The notes under the pieces were generated by a model that was not told the origin of the DNA, made no database searches, and saw only the letters and a program-made list of their open reading frames with translations. A stretch of DNA of 64,000 nt from JAXLYX01 sp046351215 (GTDB taxonomy: Bacteria; Myxococcota_A; Polyangia; Polyangiales; Houyiibacteriaceae): assembly GCA_046351215.1 (NCBI GenBank), contig JAXLYX010000014.1, forward strand, positions 62,001 through 126,000, in the 5' to 3' direction. This document shows, piece after piece, positions 17,252 to 26,218 of this stretch. The translations under genes and the position numbers were made by a program. Within the stretch, counting starts at the first letter, position 1. Every line of letters starts with the position of its first letter.

Positions 17252-18562
17252 ATGTCCGAAGGACCGCTCGACGCCGTTCGGGATCTCTCCGCCTATCTCG
17301 ACGCCTCCCCCTCCCCGTACCATGCCGTCCGCGAGACGGTCCGCCGGCTCGAAGCCGCGGGTTTCCGCGCCCTCGACGAACGAGACGCGTGGACCGTCTC
17401 GGCCGGCGAGAAGCTCTACGTCACGCGAGGCGACGCGACGGTGGCGGCCTTCGTGCTCGGCACGACGAGCCCGGTCGAGGGCGGCTTCCACCTCGTCGGC
17501 GCCCACACCGACTCGCCGAACCTGAGGGTGAAGCCGAACCCGGATCTCTCCGCCGCCGGCTGCGCGCAGATCGCCGTCGAGCCCTATGGCGGCGTGCTCT
17601 ACCACACCTGGCTCGATCGCGATCTCGCGCTCGCTGGACGGGTCTTCGTGCGCACGTCGGGCGGCGGCGTCGCGCGCCACCTCCTCGATCCCCGGGAGGC
17701 CCTGCTCCGCATCCCCTCGCTCGCGATCCACCTGAACCGCGGGGTGAACACGGATGGGCTCGTCGTGAACGCCCAGCGCCACCTGCCCCCGCTCTACGCC
17801 CTGCTGGCCTCGTCGGTGAAGGACGTTCCGACGCTGATCGCCCGCGAGCTGCGGGCGCAGGACGCGAGCGTCGAGGCGCGCGACGTGGTCGGCTGGGACC
17901 TCGCGACCGTGGACGTGCAGAAGGCCGCGGTCTTCGGCGCGTCCGGCGAATTCCTCGCCTCGGGACGCATCGACAACCTGGCGAGCTGCCACGCGGCGAC
18001 GACGGCGCTGCTCGAATCGGGCTCGGCGACGCGCGCGACGCGCGGCATCGTGCTCTACGACCACGAGGAGTGCGGGAGCAAGAGCGCGCAGGGAGCCGCG
18101 TCGAGCTTCCTCGGCGAGGTCCTGCGGAGGCTCCTCTTCGCCGTGGGCGATGCGAGCCCCGAGGCCTTCCCCCGGGCGATGGCGAGGAGCTTCTTCGTCT
18201 CGGCCGACATGGCGCACGCGGGACACCCGAACCACTCGGACAAGCACGACCCGCAGCACATGCCGCTGCTCGGCGGCGGCCCGGTGGTGAAGATCAACAC
18301 GAACCAGAGCTACGCCACGGATGGCGAGAGCTGGGCTCGTTTCGAGGGGCATTGCCGCGACGCCGGGGTGCCGACGCAGCGCTTCGTCGCCCGGAGCGAT
18401 CTCGGATGCGGGAGCACGATCGGCCCGATGACGGCGGCGAGCCTCGGCATCCGGACGGTCGACGTGGGCACGCCGATGCTCTCGATGCACTCGTGCCGGG
18501 AGATGACGTCGACCGCGGACGTGCCGCGGATGATCGCCGTCCTGCGCGCGTTCTTCGCCTGA
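17252..18562 (+). CDS. apeB: M18 family aminopeptidase (aspartyl aminopeptidase type)
   Basis: 436 residues, the usual length of the family. M18 enzymes are dinuclear-zinc aminopeptidases that remove N-terminal acidic or neutral residues in the cytoplasm. Metal and catalytic signatures appear in order: G-A-H-T-D-S-P-N (H85), G-R-I-D-N-L, Y-D-H-E-E-C-G-S-K-S, S-A-D-M-A-H-A-G-H-P-N and the C-terminal S-M-H-S-C-R-E, all as in bacterial ApeB and yeast Ape1/human DNPEP. The ATG at 17252 is 39 nt from the divergent lipoprotein start. No Shine-Dalgarno is present; TACGAT ends 6 nt before the ATG, so the mRNA may be leaderless. The PPOX gene follows after 57 nt with its own promoter-like sequence. 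Confidence 0.93.
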   Translation: MSEGPLDAVRDLSAYLDASPSPYHAVRETVRRLEAAGFRALDERDAWTVSAGEKLYVTRGDATVAAFVLGTTSPVEGGFHLVGAHTDSPNLRVKPNPDLSAAGCAQIAVEPYGGVLYHTWLDRDLALAGRVFVRTSGGGVARHLLDPREALLRIPSLAIHLNRGVNTDGLVVNAQRHLPPLYALLASSVKDVPTLIARELRAQDASVEARDVVGWDLATVDVQKAAVFGASGEFLASGRIDNLASCHAATTALLESGSATRATRGIVLYDHEECGSKSAQGAASSFLGEVLRRLLFAVGDASPEAFPRAMARSFFVSADMAHAGHPNHSDKHDPQHMPLLGGGPVVKINTNQSYATDGESWARFEGHCRDAGVPTQRFVARSDLGCGSTIGPMTAASLGIRTVDVGTPMLSMHSCREMTSTADVPRMIAVLRAFFA

Positions 18563-18584
18563 GGTCGCGGGAAGCGTCGACGAG

Positions 18585-18613
18585 TTGCGGGCCGGCGCCG
18601 TCGGCCCGACAAT
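18585..18613 (+). promoter_or_regulatory. candidate leaderless promoter of the PPOX gene
   Basis: -35 TTGCGG (18585-18590), 17-nt spacer, -10 GACAAT (18608-18613), then 6 nt to the ATG at 18620. There is no Shine-Dalgarno between them. The spacing places transcription start at or next to the A of the ATG. Confidence 0.4.
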
Positions 18614-18619
18614 CCGCCC

Positions 18620-19120
18620 ATGGACGACGAAGGACAGAGGCAGACCCTCGACCTCGTGACGCGCTACGACGGCCCCTGGGACGAGCGCGAGGTCGCGCGT
18701 TTCCTGATGCGGACGAAGACGCCGATGCGCCTCGCGGTGAACACGCCCTCCGGCTTCCCCGCCATCGTGTCGCTCTGGTTCCTCTACGAAGGCGACGCCC
18801 TCCACGCCGCGGTCCACGAGAGCGCGAAGCTCGTGAAGCGCCTCCGGGACGACCCCCGATGCACGCTCGAGGTGGCTCCGAACGAGCCGCCCTACCACGG
18901 CGTCCGGATCCGCTGCTTCGCGGAGCTCTCGCGCGACGAAGGCGGCGGCCTCCTGCGCCGCCTCCTCGTCCGGTACCTCGGCACGGCGGACTCGAAGCTC
19001 GGACGCTGGCTCCTGTCACGAGCGGACGGCGAGCTCCACATCACGCTCCGGCCCGTCTCGGTCTCGAGCTGGGACTACCGCGAGCGGATGAAGGACGCGT
19101 CGGCCGCGGCCTCCGACTGA
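18620..19120 (+). CDS. pyridoxamine 5'-phosphate oxidase (PPOX)-like flavin-binding protein
   Basis: 166 residues. The fold is recognised from the split-barrel pattern of PPOX/FMN-binding proteins: D-E-R-E-V-A-R-F-L as first helix, then M-R-L-A-V-N-T-P-S-G-F-P-A-I-V-S-L-W-F-L-Y-E-G-D strand pair, A-V-H-E-S-A-K-L-V-K-R-L and C-T-L-E-V-A-P-N-E-P-P-Y-H-G-V-R. Known relatives use FMN, F420 or haem; the cofactor cannot be told here. It is soluble, with no signal. It is probably transcribed from its own start (see the TTGCGG/GACAAT pair) and converges on the small Cys-rich gene 13 nt downstream. Confidence 0.75.
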   Translation: MDDEGQRQTLDLVTRYDGPWDEREVARFLMRTKTPMRLAVNTPSGFPAIVSLWFLYEGDALHAAVHESAKLVKRLRDDPRCTLEVAPNEPPYHGVRIRCFAELSRDEGGGLLRRLLVRYLGTADSKLGRWLLSRADGELHITLRPVSVSSWDYRERMKDASAAASD

Positions 19121-19135
19121 GAGGGTCGCCCCCTC
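19121..19135. terminator. short hairpin shared by convergent genes
   Basis: GAGGG (19121-19125) and CCCTC (19131-19135) pair around TCGCC. It lies directly after the PPOX stop and overlaps the stop of the convergent Cys-rich gene by 2 nt. Five base pairs only and no T-run, so weak. Confidence 0.3.
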
Positions 19136-19322
19136 AGGCGGGATCGAAGTCCTTGCAGAAGAGGAGATCCGCCGTCGCCCGCGCGGACTTCCGATGCGCC
19201 TCGCTCGGATAGCCGTGGGCGCAGCCCCGCACGGAGTCGAAGAGGGCGCAGTCCTCGCACTCGTAGCGCAGCGCGAACCGCTCCGACTCCTCCCGGAACC
19301 GCTCGTCCCTCGGGAGGCGCAC
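19134..19322 (-). CDS. small Cys-rich, probably metal-binding protein (62 aa)
   Basis: 62 residues from GTG 19322, which lies 3 nt after the rpiB stop, so the two are translationally coupled. Four cysteines in the pattern C22-x2-C25-x8-C34-x21-C56 with His 36 suggest one bound zinc or iron ion; the Cys-rich part is preceded by a charged helix (R-D-E-R-F-R-E-E-S-E-R-F). No family recognised. Codon use matches its neighbours, and its position at the end of the fab-rpiB operon argues it is a real gene. It converges on the PPOX gene. Confidence 0.6.
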   Translation of the reverse strand: MRLPRDERFREESERFALRYECEDCALFDSVRGCAHGYPSEAHRKSARATADLLFCKDFDPA

Positions 19323-19325
19323 GGC

Positions 19326-19762
19326 TCAGCGCTCGATCTTCGCGAGGCGCGCCGCGTGCCGGCCACCCTCGAACGAGGTGCCGAGGAAGGCGAGCACGAT
19401 GTCGCCCGCGAGCCCGGCGCCCACGACGCGCGAGCCGAAGCAGAGCACGTTCGCGTCGTTGTGGAGGCGCGTCATCCGGGCGCTGAACGTGTCGCTCACG
19501 CAGGCCGCGCGGACGCCCGCGTGGCGGTTCGCCGCGATCGACATGCCGATGCCGGTGCCGCAGACGAGGATCCCGAGGCCCTCGCCGGCCGCGACGCGCG
19601 TCGCGACCGCGTGGGCGAAGTCGGGATAGTCGCAGGACGACTCGTCCTTCGTCCCGAGGTCCTCCACCTCGTAGCCCGCCCCACGCACGACCTCGAGCAT
19701 CTCTTGCTTGAGGCGGAACCCGGCGTGGTCGGAGGCGAGGAGGACCTTGGGACGAACAGCGG

Positions 19763-19766
<4 letters not shown>
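19326..19766 (-). CDS. rpiB: ribose-5-phosphate isomerase B
   Basis: 146 residues, the usual length. RpiB interconverts ribose-5-phosphate and ribulose-5-phosphate in the pentose phosphate pathway. Hallmarks: A-S-D-H-A-G-F-x-L-K at residues 11-20, Y-P-D-F-A-H-A-V-A, the active-site loop I-L-V-C-G-T-G-I-G-M-S-I-A-A-N-R with its cysteine base, and H-N-D-A-N-V-L-C-F-G-S-R. Start GTG 19766 overlaps the fabF stop in a GTGA of 4 nt. fabF followed by rpiB is a common order in deltaproteobacteria. Confidence 0.95.
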
Positions 19767-21007
<1,241 letters not shown>

Positions 21008-21074
21008 CCGTGTATCCCCCCGGATTTGCCCGGAGGGCAGCGCTCGTGCGCGTGCCCCCGCGGGCGAGTTCGGC

Positions 21075-21311
21075 TCACTTCGCCGAGTGCTCGGTGATGT
21101 ACGTGACGGCGTCGCGGACGGTGCGGATCTTCTCCGTGTCCTCGTCCGGGATGTCGATCTCGAACTGCTCCTCGAAGGCGAGCACGAGCTCGACGATGGC
21201 CAGGGAGTCGGCCCCGAGATCGTCGATGAAGGACGCATCGTCCTTGATGTTCGCCTTGTCGACGTCGAGCTGCTGGGAGATGATCTCCTTGACCTTGTCA
21301 GCGATATCCAT
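21075..21311 (-). CDS. acpP: acyl carrier protein
   Basis: 78 residues, strongly acidic. The phosphopantetheine attachment motif G-A-D-S-L places the modified serine at S36. Start ATG 21311 has GGAGGA at a good distance. It lies between fabG (48 nt upstream) and fabF (67 nt downstream) in the usual order. Carries the growing acyl chain in fatty acid synthesis. Confidence 0.97.
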   Translation of the reverse strand: MDIADKVKEIISQQLDVDKANIKDDASFIDDLGADSLAIVELVLAFEEQFEIDIPDEDTEKIRTVRDAVTYITEHSAK

Positions 21312-21359
21312 TCGGTCCTCCGGTGCGGCACCCCCTGGGCGCCGGGAACGTGGTTGGGT

Positions 21360-22106
21360 TCAGACGTACATGCCGCCGTTGACGCGGACGACCTGTCCGG
21401 TCACGTAGCTCGCCTCGTCGCTCGCGAGGAAGACGACGGCCGCAGCCACCTCTTCCGGCTTGCCGATCCGTCCGAGCGGGGTGGCGGTCAGGATCCCCTG
21501 CTTCGCCTGCTCGGGGAGATCCGAGGTCATGTCGGTTTCGATGAAGCCCGGCGCGACGCAATTCACCGTCACGCCGCGAGACGCGTACTCGCGGGCGATC
21601 GACTTCGTCATGCCGATGATGGCGGCCTTCGAGGCCGAGTACACGACCTGGCCGGGATTGCCCGACTCCGCGACGACGCTCGAGAGGTTGATGATGCGGC
21701 CGTGGCGCTGCTTCATCATCGTCCGGATCGCCGCCTTGCAGCAGTGGAGCGTGCCTTCGACGTTCACGGCGAAGGTCCGGTCGATCTCCTCCTGCTTCAC
21801 GCGCGCGAGGAGCTGGTCCATCGCGAGGCCCGCGTTGTTCACGAGGATGTCGAGCTTGCCGTGGCGGGTGACCACGTCCTTGAGGGCGGCCTCGACGGCG
21901 GCCCCGTCGGCCACGTCGAAGCGGAGGAGCTCGCCCTTGCCGCCCGCGGCCGCGATCCCAGCGAGCGTCTCCGCCGCCGCGGCCTCGTTGCCGGCGTAAT
22001 TGATGATCACGTACGCGCCCTGGCGCGCTAGGGCGGTGCAGATCGCGCGGCCGATACCGCGCGAGCCACCCGTCACCAGGGCGATCCTGGTCGTCAGGTC
22101 GAACAT
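21360..22106 (-). CDS. fabG: 3-oxoacyl-ACP reductase
   Basis: 248 residues. A short-chain dehydrogenase that reduces 3-oxoacyl-ACP with NADPH. Visible: T-G-G-S-R-G-I-G-R-A-I nucleotide-binding turn at 13-23, N-N-A-G, the catalytic serine in N-L-S-S-V and the Y-S-A-S-K pair, and the C-terminal V-T-G-Q-V-V-R-V-N-G-G-M. The GAGGAGAGG ribosome site before ATG 22106 is one of the strongest in the window. In the operon it directly follows rpmF with a 51-nt gap; plsX, fabH and fabD, which often occupy this place, are absent. Confidence 0.96.
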   Translation of the reverse strand: MFDLTTRIALVTGGSRGIGRAICTALARQGAYVIINYAGNEAAAAETLAGIAAAGGKGELLRFDVADGAAVEAALKDVVTRHGKLDILVNNAGLAMDQLLARVKQEEIDRTFAVNVEGTLHCCKAAIRTMMKQRHGRIINLSSVVAESGNPGQVVYSASKAAIIGMTKSIAREYASRGVTVNCVAPGFIETDMTSDLPEQAKQGILTATPLGRIGKPEEVAAAVVFLASDEASYVTGQVVRVNGGMYV

Positions 22107-22157
22107 CGAGACCTCTCCTCGGCCTTCACGGCCTCAAACCCCCCCGGGAGGGAGAGA

Positions 22158-22349
22158 TCAGGCGTCGTTCGAAGCCTTGGCGACCACCTCGCGGCCCTTG
22201 TAGTGACCGCAGGAGGGGCAGACGCGATGCGGAACCATCACGTCCCCGCAATTCGGGCACGGGATGAGGTTCGGTGCGGTGACCTTGTCGTGGTTCGCGC
22301 GGCGCTGATCGCGCTTCATGCGGCTGGTTCTACGCTTGGGGACGGCCAC
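22158..22349 (-). CDS. rpmF: 50S ribosomal protein L32
   Basis: 63 residues. Typical start M-A-V-P-K-R-R-T-S-R (GTG codon at 22349) and the zinc ribbon C31-x2-C34-x9-C44-x2-C47, so this is the four-cysteine, zinc-binding form. It begins 4 nt after the DUF177 gene stop, the standard pairing in bacteria. Confidence 0.97.
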   Translation of the reverse strand: MAVPKRRTSRMKRDQRRANHDKVTAPNLIPCPNCGDVMVPHRVCPSCGHYKGREVVAKASNDA

Positions 22350-22353
22350 GGAC

Positions 22354-22914
22354 TCACTCCTCGTTCTGCGCGAGCTTGCGCTTCCACTTCATCAGCGGGG
22401 CGAGCCGGGGGTCGGTTCCCTCTTCCGGCTTGCCGAAATCGGCGGGCGGGCGGACGCGCTCGGGAATGGCGATTCCCGGACAGTCCTCCCGACAGAGCGG
22501 CTGCAACGGCTCCTCGAGCAGGATGTGCTCGCGGACGATGTCGTCCAGGACGATCTTCTCGCCGGAGTAGTACTCGCGGTCGAGCTCGTCGGCCTCGACG
22601 TCGATGGCCTGCTCGTCCCGGGGCCGCTCGGACTCGGGGAGCAGGAGGCTCGTCACGTGGACGTCCACGTGGAGGGGCACCGGCTCGAGGCAACGGGCGC
22701 ACTCGGCGTTCACCGTCGTCACGATGTGGCTCCTCACGAGGATGTCCTTCCCCGTCTTCTGCACCTCCACGTCGAGGGCGCCGTCGGCCGGCGCCTCGGG
22801 GGCGTGGAGGGTCGTCTCCTCGAGCGCCGATCGGAGCCACGAGGCATCGATCGCGAAGCGGAAGCGCTTCGCGAAATCCTCGACGTCCTTCAGGGCGATG
22901 ACGAAGGCAGACAT
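22354..22914 (-). CDS. yceD: DUF177/YceD-family protein, large-subunit rRNA accumulation
   Basis: 186 residues. The family signature C-A-R-C-L-E-P followed by a segment ending C-R-E-D-C-P-G-I is intact, and the gene precedes rpmF, as YceD homologues do almost everywhere. Family members are needed for normal 23S rRNA accumulation in E. coli and plants. It is the first gene of the six- or seven-gene operon running to 19134, driven by the promoter at 22973-23000; ATG 22914. Confidence 0.92.
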   Translation of the reverse strand: MSAFVIALKDVEDFAKRFRFAIDASWLRSALEETTLHAPEAPADGALDVEVQKTGKDILVRSHIVTTVNAECARCLEPVPLHVDVHVTSLLLPESERPRDEQAIDVEADELDREYYSGEKIVLDDIVREHILLEEPLQPLCREDCPGIAIPERVRPPADFGKPEEGTDPRLAPLMKWKRKLAQNEE

Positions 22915-22972
22915 GGGTTCCGGAGAAAAAAAGCGCGGACGGGAGGCAACCCCCCGGGCCGCGGGACGCGCT

Positions 22973-23000
22973 ACTATACGGGTCGAAGGGGGTCAGTCAA
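22973..23000 (-). promoter_or_regulatory. sigma70-type promoter of the DUF177-rpmF-fab operon
   Basis: Minus strand: -35 TTGACT (22995-23000, 5 of 6), 16-nt spacer, -10 TATAGT (22973-22978, 5 of 6). It is the best -35/-10 pair in the window and lies about 60 nt upstream of ATG 22914. The -35 contains the TGA stop of the upstream lipoprotein gene (22997-22999), so that gene ends inside the promoter. Confidence 0.7.
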
Positions 23001-24010
23001 GGAGCGCCGGGACCAGCCGACGGGCCGGTTTCTGCAGCGCTCTCGGGCGTTCCGGCCACCGCGGTCCCCACGAAGGCGAGCCCACCCGGCCCGAGCTCGA
23101 GCAGCGCGGCCGCCGGCGGGACCAGCGCTCCGTCGTCGGATTCCTCCCCGGCGCCCGCGATCCGGGCGACGACGAGCCGGAGCCCCGGGTCCGCGGTTCC
23201 GACCGGAAGGACCGCGGCGCCCTGGTCGTTCGACGGGCGGAGCGCCCGGGTCGCCGGCCAGGCGAAGATCCCGCCGCGGGCATGGGCAGCCGACGCGAGG
23301 CGGGCGATCGCCGGATCCCCGGCGTCGATCCCGGCGAAGCCGCGCCCGACGGCGGCCGCGCCCCCACCGGACGGGGCCGTCCAGCTCGCGAGGAACGCGC
23401 GCCCTGCCCCGCGCGCCTCGGCCTCGACCTCCTCGAGATCGTCCTCGTTCGCGCCGCAGTGGGCGTCGCTCGCCGCGTAGCGCCCGTCGACCGCCCCGCT
23501 CGCGAGCAAGAGGACGTCGTTCCCGAATCGCAGGGCGCGGAGGCCCCGCGCGTCGATCACGGGCCCCTCCGCCGGCCGGTCGGCGAAGGCGTCGTGGACG
23601 GCCTCGGCCACGTCGTCCCCTCCGACCATCACGAAGGTCGGGACCCCGAGCCGGCCGAAGGCCTCGAGGTGGGTCGCGACCCTGGCCTCGTCGGAGCCCA
23701 GGCCGCCGAGGACGAGCACCAGGCCCACGCCCTGTTCGCGGACGCCTTCGATCGCCGCCGCGAGCCCCCCCGTGGCGTCCCCGGCGCCGCGGAAGGCGGC
23801 GATCCGCACGGGCGAGGGGAGCCCCGCCAGGGTCGCGACGCGACCGGAGACGGAGACCCGCGTCCGGCCGATCGTGCGCTCGCCCTCGGCCGGGGCCTCG
23901 ACCGCCATGCAGCGCACGTACGGGGTCGGACCCCCGACGCCACGGCCTCCGCCGCACGTCCCGCAGGACGCGAGCCCGAGGAGGAGAGGCAGGAGGGCGA
24001 GGCGGCGCAC
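22997..24010 (-). CDS. lipoprotein with degenerate metallophosphoesterase-like pattern
   Basis: 337 residues from GTG 24010, which begins a lipoprotein signal (L-A-L-L-P-L-L-L-G-L-A-S-C). The middle of the protein alternates hydrophobic strands and helices with blocks that loosely recall calcineurin-like phosphoesterases: G-V-G-L-V-L-V-L-G-G-L-G, V-P-T-F-V-M-V-G-G-D-D where those enzymes have G-N-H-D/E, and R-F-G-N-D-V-L-L-L-A-S-G. The metal-binding Asp and His residues are mostly missing, so if related it is probably not a phosphatase. An upstream start would add a 50-residue leader without a signal and is rejected. It ends in the -35 of the next operon; divergent from the MoxR gene. Confidence 0.65.
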   Translation of the reverse strand: MRRLALLPLLLGLASCGTCGGGRGVGGPTPYVRCMAVEAPAEGERTIGRTRVSVSGRVATLAGLPSPVRIAAFRGAGDATGGLAAAIEGVREQGVGLVLVLGGLGSDEARVATHLEAFGRLGVPTFVMVGGDDVAEAVHDAFADRPAEGPVIDARGLRALRFGNDVLLLASGAVDGRYAASDAHCGANEDDLEEVEAEARGAGRAFLASWTAPSGGGAAAVGRGFAGIDAGDPAIARLASAAHARGGIFAWPATRALRPSNDQGAAVLPVGTADPGLRLVVARIAGAGEESDDGALVPPAAALLELGPGGLAFVGTAVAGTPESAAETGPSAGPGAP

Positions 24011-24131
24011 CGCGGCTCGATAGCACCGGCCCCGTCGGCGCGCGAATCGGCCGGACGGGCCAGCCGGGGCCTGCGTGGTCGGCCCCGCTACCGCATGGTA
24101 GGTTGCGGCCCGAGAGACCGCAGACGTACCC

Positions 24132-24971
24132 ATGACCGAATTCAAGCGTTTCACCGGCACCGCCGACTACCTCACGAGCGACGCGCTCGAGTCCTCCGTC
24201 AACTGCGCCCTCGCGCTCGAGAAGCCGCTGCTCGTCCGCGGCGAGCCCGGCACCGGCAAGACGCAGCTGGCCGAGGCCGTGGCGAGCGCCCTCGGCATGC
24301 CGATCCTGCGCTGGCACGTGAAGAGCACGACGCGCGCCCAGGACGGCCTGTACGTCTACGACACGGTGCAGCGTCTCTACGACTCGCGCTTCGGCGACAA
24401 CGACGTCCGCGACATCAAGCGGTACATCAAGCTCGGCCCCGTCGGCCAGGCGTTCTCCGCGGAGCAGCGCGTGGTGCTCCTCATCGACGAGGTCGACAAG
24501 GCCGACGTCGAGTTCCCGAACGATCTCCTGAACGAGCTCGATCGGATGCGCTTCTACGTCGACGAGACCCGCGAGGAGGTCGTCGCGAAGCACCGCCCGG
24601 TCGTGATCATCACGAGCAACGCCGAGAAGGAGCTCCCGGACGCCTTCCTCCGCCGCTGCGTGTTCCACTTCATCGACTTCCCGACGGCGGACCTGATGCA
24701 GCGCATCGTCCGCGTGCACCATCCGAAGGTCGAGGATTCGCTCGTCGAGCAGGCCGTCCAGACCTTCTACGAGCTCCGCGACATGCAGCGCATCCGCAAG
24801 CGTCCGTCGACGAGCGAGCTCATCGACTGGATCGCCGTCCTCGAGCGCACGGGCGTCCGCGACGTCCGCCTCGACAAGAACCTCCCGTTCCTCGGCGCGC
24901 TCCTCAAGAAGGAGCAGGACCTCGTCGCCTTCGCCGACCAGCTCGCTGGCGGCAAGCGCTACCGGAGCTGA
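24132..24971 (+). CDS. MoxR-type AAA+ ATPase
   Basis: 279 residues. Walker A G-E-P-G-T-G-K-T (37-44), Walker B V-V-L-L-I-D-E-V-D-K-A-D, sensor-1 region V-I-I-T-S-N-A-E-K-E-L-P-D-A-F-L-R-R-C, as in the MoxR branch of AAA+ proteins. MoxR ATPases act as chaperone-like maturation factors and nearly always work with a VWA protein. The VWA gene begins 2 nt after this stop. The closest family type is the MoxR partner of CoxE-like VWA proteins. Divergent from the lipoprotein gene (121-nt gap). Confidence 0.93.
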   Translation: MTEFKRFTGTADYLTSDALESSVNCALALEKPLLVRGEPGTGKTQLAEAVASALGMPILRWHVKSTTRAQDGLYVYDTVQRLYDSRFGDNDVRDIKRYIKLGPVGQAFSAEQRVVLLIDEVDKADVEFPNDLLNELDRMRFYVDETREEVVAKHRPVVIITSNAEKELPDAFLRRCVFHFIDFPTADLMQRIVRVHHPKVEDSLVEQAVQTFYELRDMQRIRKRPSTSELIDWIAVLERTGVRDVRLDKNLPFLGALLKKEQDLVAFADQLAGGKRYRS

Positions 24972-24973
24972 TC

Positions 24974-26164
24974 GTGTTCGTCCCCTTCCTCTACGAGCTT
25001 CGTCGTCGCGGCGTGCCGGTCGGTGCGCAGGAGGCGCTGAACCTCGCGAAGGCGATCGAGAAGGGGCTCCACGACAGCTCGCTCGACGGCTTCTACAACG
25101 TCGCTCGCGCCCTGCTCGTCCACAGCGAGCGACACCTCGACGACTTCGACCAGGCCTTCCTCTCCTACTTCAAGGGGATCGAGGTCGAGGTGAAGAAGAT
25201 CCGCGACGAGTTCTTCGAGTGGCTGAAGGACGCGAAGGAAGCGCGCGACCTCACGCCCGAGGAGAAGGCGTTCCTCGAGTCGCTCGACGAGGAGAAGATC
25301 CGCGAGATGTTCGAGCAGCGGCTCGCCGAGCAGGACGGGCGGCACGACGGCGGCAACAAGTGGATCGGCACGGGCGGCGCCTCGCCCTTCGGCCACGGCG
25401 GCAAGTCGGAGAAGGGCGTGCGCGTCGCCGGCAAGGGCGGCGGCCGGGGGGCGATGAAGACCGCGGACGCGCGCCTCTACAAGGGCTACCGACAGGACCT
25501 CACGCTCGACGTGCGCCAGTTCGAGGTCGCCCTGAAGAAGCTCCGCATGTACATCCGCGAGGGCGCCGACGACGAGCTCGACCTCGACGAGACGATCCGC
25601 GCCACGGCGAAGAACGCCGGCGAGATCGAGGTGCGGATGCGTCCGCCCCGGAAGTCGAGCACGCGCGTCATCCTGATGATGGACGTCGGCGGCTCGATGG
25701 ATCCGTACGCGCGCCTCTGCTCGCAGCTCTTCAGCGCGGCCAAGAAGTCCTCGCACTTCAAGGAGCTCCGGACCTACTACTTCCACAACTGCGTCTACGG
25801 CCACGTGTACGAGACGGAGAAGTTCGAGAAGCCGAAGAAGGTCCGCGACCTGCTCCACGAGTGCGGCCGCAACTACAAGCTGATCTTCCTCGGGGACGCC
25901 CTGATGGCCCCCTACGAGCTGATGGCCTCCGGCGGCTCGCTCGAGCTCGGCGAGGACCGCTCCCTGCCCGGCCTCGGCTGGCTCGTCATGCTCTCCCAGC
26001 ACTTCGACCGGCACATCTGGCTGAACCCGGAGCCGGAGCGCTTCTGGGCGGGGAACACCATCGAGCACGTCGCCAAGGTCTTCCCGATGTTCCCGCTCAC
26101 GGTGGAGGGCGTCGGCCGCGGCGTGAACGAGCTCGTCCGCGGCAAGAGCCGCGGCCTCCGCTGA
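24974..26164 (+). CDS. CoxE-like VWA-domain protein
   Basis: 396 residues from GTG 24974. The N-terminal 200 residues are helical and charged; a von Willebrand A domain follows with the metal-ion-dependent adhesion site motif D237-V-G-G-S-M-D. The first MIDAS serine is Gly here, which is normal for this CoxE-like branch (COG3825 type) to my knowledge. Other family marks are F-H-N-C, R-D-L-L-H-E-C-G and the conserved W-L-N-P-E-P near the end. It is translated with the preceding MoxR ATPase (gap 2 nt) and is expected to form a chaperone or metal-cofactor insertion pair. No carbon-monoxide dehydrogenase or other client lies nearby. Confidence 0.9.
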   Translation: MFVPFLYELRRRGVPVGAQEALNLAKAIEKGLHDSSLDGFYNVARALLVHSERHLDDFDQAFLSYFKGIEVEVKKIRDEFFEWLKDAKEARDLTPEEKAFLESLDEEKIREMFEQRLAEQDGRHDGGNKWIGTGGASPFGHGGKSEKGVRVAGKGGGRGAMKTADARLYKGYRQDLTLDVRQFEVALKKLRMYIREGADDELDLDETIRATAKNAGEIEVRMRPPRKSSTRVILMMDVGGSMDPYARLCSQLFSAAKKSSHFKELRTYYFHNCVYGHVYETEKFEKPKKVRDLLHECGRNYKLIFLGDALMAPYELMASGGSLELGEDRSLPGLGWLVMLSQHFDRHIWLNPEPERFWAGNTIEHVAKVFPMFPLTVEGVGRGVNELVRGKSRGLR

Positions 26165-26182
26165 CCTCCGGACCCTCTCGTC

Positions 26183-26211
26183 TTGCTTCCGAGGGGTCTC
26201 GAGGGTAATCG
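26183..26211 (+). promoter_or_regulatory. candidate leaderless promoter of hisS
   Basis: -35-like TTGCTT (26183-26188), 17-nt spacer, -10-like TAATCG (26206-26211), then 7 nt to ATG 26219 with no Shine-Dalgarno. The hexamers are weak matches individually; the spacing and the absence of a ribosome site are the support. Confidence 0.3.
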
Positions 26212-26218
26212 CTCGGCC

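Noticed and set aside
22997..24160. Longer start for the lipoprotein gene (24160)
   Set aside because: Adds a 50-residue non-hydrophobic leader and overlaps the MoxR gene start; GTG 24010 gives a proper lipobox.
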